NCBI GenBank assembly: GCA_013398955.1
Contig: VWPU01000963.1
Span: forward strand, 62,001-126,000
Origin: Callaeas wilsoni
Taxonomy: Eukaryota; Chordata; Aves; Passeriformes; Callaeidae
Length of the DNA stretch: 64,000 nt
Direction: 5' to 3'
In this document: positions 63,101-64,000 of the stretch, piece after piece
Layout of the letters: each line of letters starts with the position of its first letter
How positions within the stretch are numbered: the first letter of the stretch is position 1
Position numbers and translations under genes: made by a program
The notes under the pieces: generated by a model
Database searches by the model: none
Told to the model about the DNA's origin: nothing
Seen by the model: only the letters and a program-made list of their open reading frames with translations

Positions 63101-64000
63101 ACAGAAAGAAGTGTCTGATCATTCTCTCTGTATCATCCAGGCCTCAAGTAATACACAATATCCTAAAACCAGCTTTGTGTACGTATAAGAAAAGGAGCTG
63201 TTGCCTTTGTCATGCAGCCCAGAATTCTGTTTGATTTTCCTTTTGGCTGCTGCATTTTCCCTTAACCACACACTTAATCTGATGTGCATTATCACTCCCT
63301 GATCTCATTACCTCCTTCCTTGAACTTGCATGTTGCTTGAACTGTCTTAGAGGGAAGAATGCCCTTAAATGAGTCAGTAACTCAATTCCAGTAATAACTT
63401 TACATATTTGTCTGGGGTTTTTTAGTGTCCTTATGAGAAGCTAGGCATTCCTGTGCTTATGTTATCTAGTGTGAGTGACCTGGGCAGGGGTTTTTTGTTT
63501 GGATGGGGTATTTTTTCCCACAAAACCTCTCTCCCATATGGAATTGGAGCCAAGGGCTGTGATGCTCTGAGCAGTGGCTTGGTGGTACAGGGCCAGAGCT
63601 TTCTGGGAAGACTAGACTTCCACATTTCTGCACCTGTCCACAGTAAACCTGAAACCTCGTGGAAACTCTTGGCTTTGCTGGTGCTGCCTGTTTGCTTTGT
63701 GTATAGTCAGATGGCCTGATCCTTTCCCAGAATGGTTTTACCCTGCCTAAACCGCCTAACCGTGGTTGTGCTACCAGATGTACAAAATAGGGGTGCTGGA
63801 AAGTTCATAGCTCTTCTCTGACACGAGGAGACATTGGACACACTTCCAAATATGGATAATAAAAAGTTGTTTTTTGAAAATGCTGTGGTCTGTAATGCTA
63901 AATATAGGCAGAATGATAACAGAAAGAAGGTTCTATAGGTTTTGCCAAGCTCACTGGCTTAAATAATTCTGTCATTCTCTATTTAATGATTGCCAGGCAT
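60119..64000. other. Noncoding DNA, no gene seen
   Basis: The longest open frame is 102 codons (minus, 60598-60906), without a known domain. A T-rich stretch lies at 61080-61120. No transposable element, RNA gene, exon or promoter that I can support is present up to the window edge. Confidence 0.5.

Overview
The window looks like vertebrate nuclear DNA from a sauropsid, most likely a bird. Two fragments end in the CR1 LINE 3' signature (39249-39310 and 19448-19568). There are also faint MIR/L2-type SINE relics, sparse microsatellites, and almost no recent interspersed repeats. Base composition is AT-rich, with a few GC-rich islands. No operon, Shine-Dalgarno pattern or long ORF suggests a prokaryote or virus. 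The species and chromosomal position cannot be read from the sequence.

I find no protein-coding gene or exon that I can support. The longest open frame is 150 codons (6810-7262, minus), about what chance gives in 64 kb of AT-rich DNA, and no translated frame resembles a family I recognise. I also see no tRNA, rRNA or recognisable miRNA. The window reads as a gene desert or a very large intron.

Layout: 1-9.3 kb is featureless apart from AT-rich patches. A MIR-like SINE relic lies at 9.37-9.51 kb. A degenerate 88-bp triplication lies at 10.72-10.94 kb. A second MIR/L2 tail, a TGGA microsatellite and a probable antisense solo LTR lie between 12.6 and 14.1 kb. From 14 to 31 kb the DNA is mostly AT-rich single-copy sequence with a CR1 tail at 19.5 kb. 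From about 25.8 kb onward there are several low-GC blocks rich in homeodomain, octamer and MEIS-like motifs that look like conserved noncoding (enhancer) elements: 25.8-26.26, 31.44-31.99, 34.44-34.68, 36.9-37.3, 42.42-42.74, 49.34-49.58, 56.27-56.48, 58.38-58.64 and 58.84-59.19 kb. Conservation itself cannot be tested here.

The most distinctive object is at 59.38-59.88 kb: nine tandem copies of a GC-rich 54-56 bp unit. Each copy carries a palindrome or near-palindrome made of two opposed GATA sites, usually around a CAGCTG E-box. The array sits inside the only clear CpG island of the window, directly beside a homeodomain/CCAAT-containing block. A MIR/L2 tail on the minus strand follows at 60.0 kb, and the rest to 64 kb is unremarkable.

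There are no genes here to describe as working together. The plausible reading is a regulatory landscape for a gene outside the window, with a lineage-specific GATA/E-box minisatellite grown inside a CpG island.
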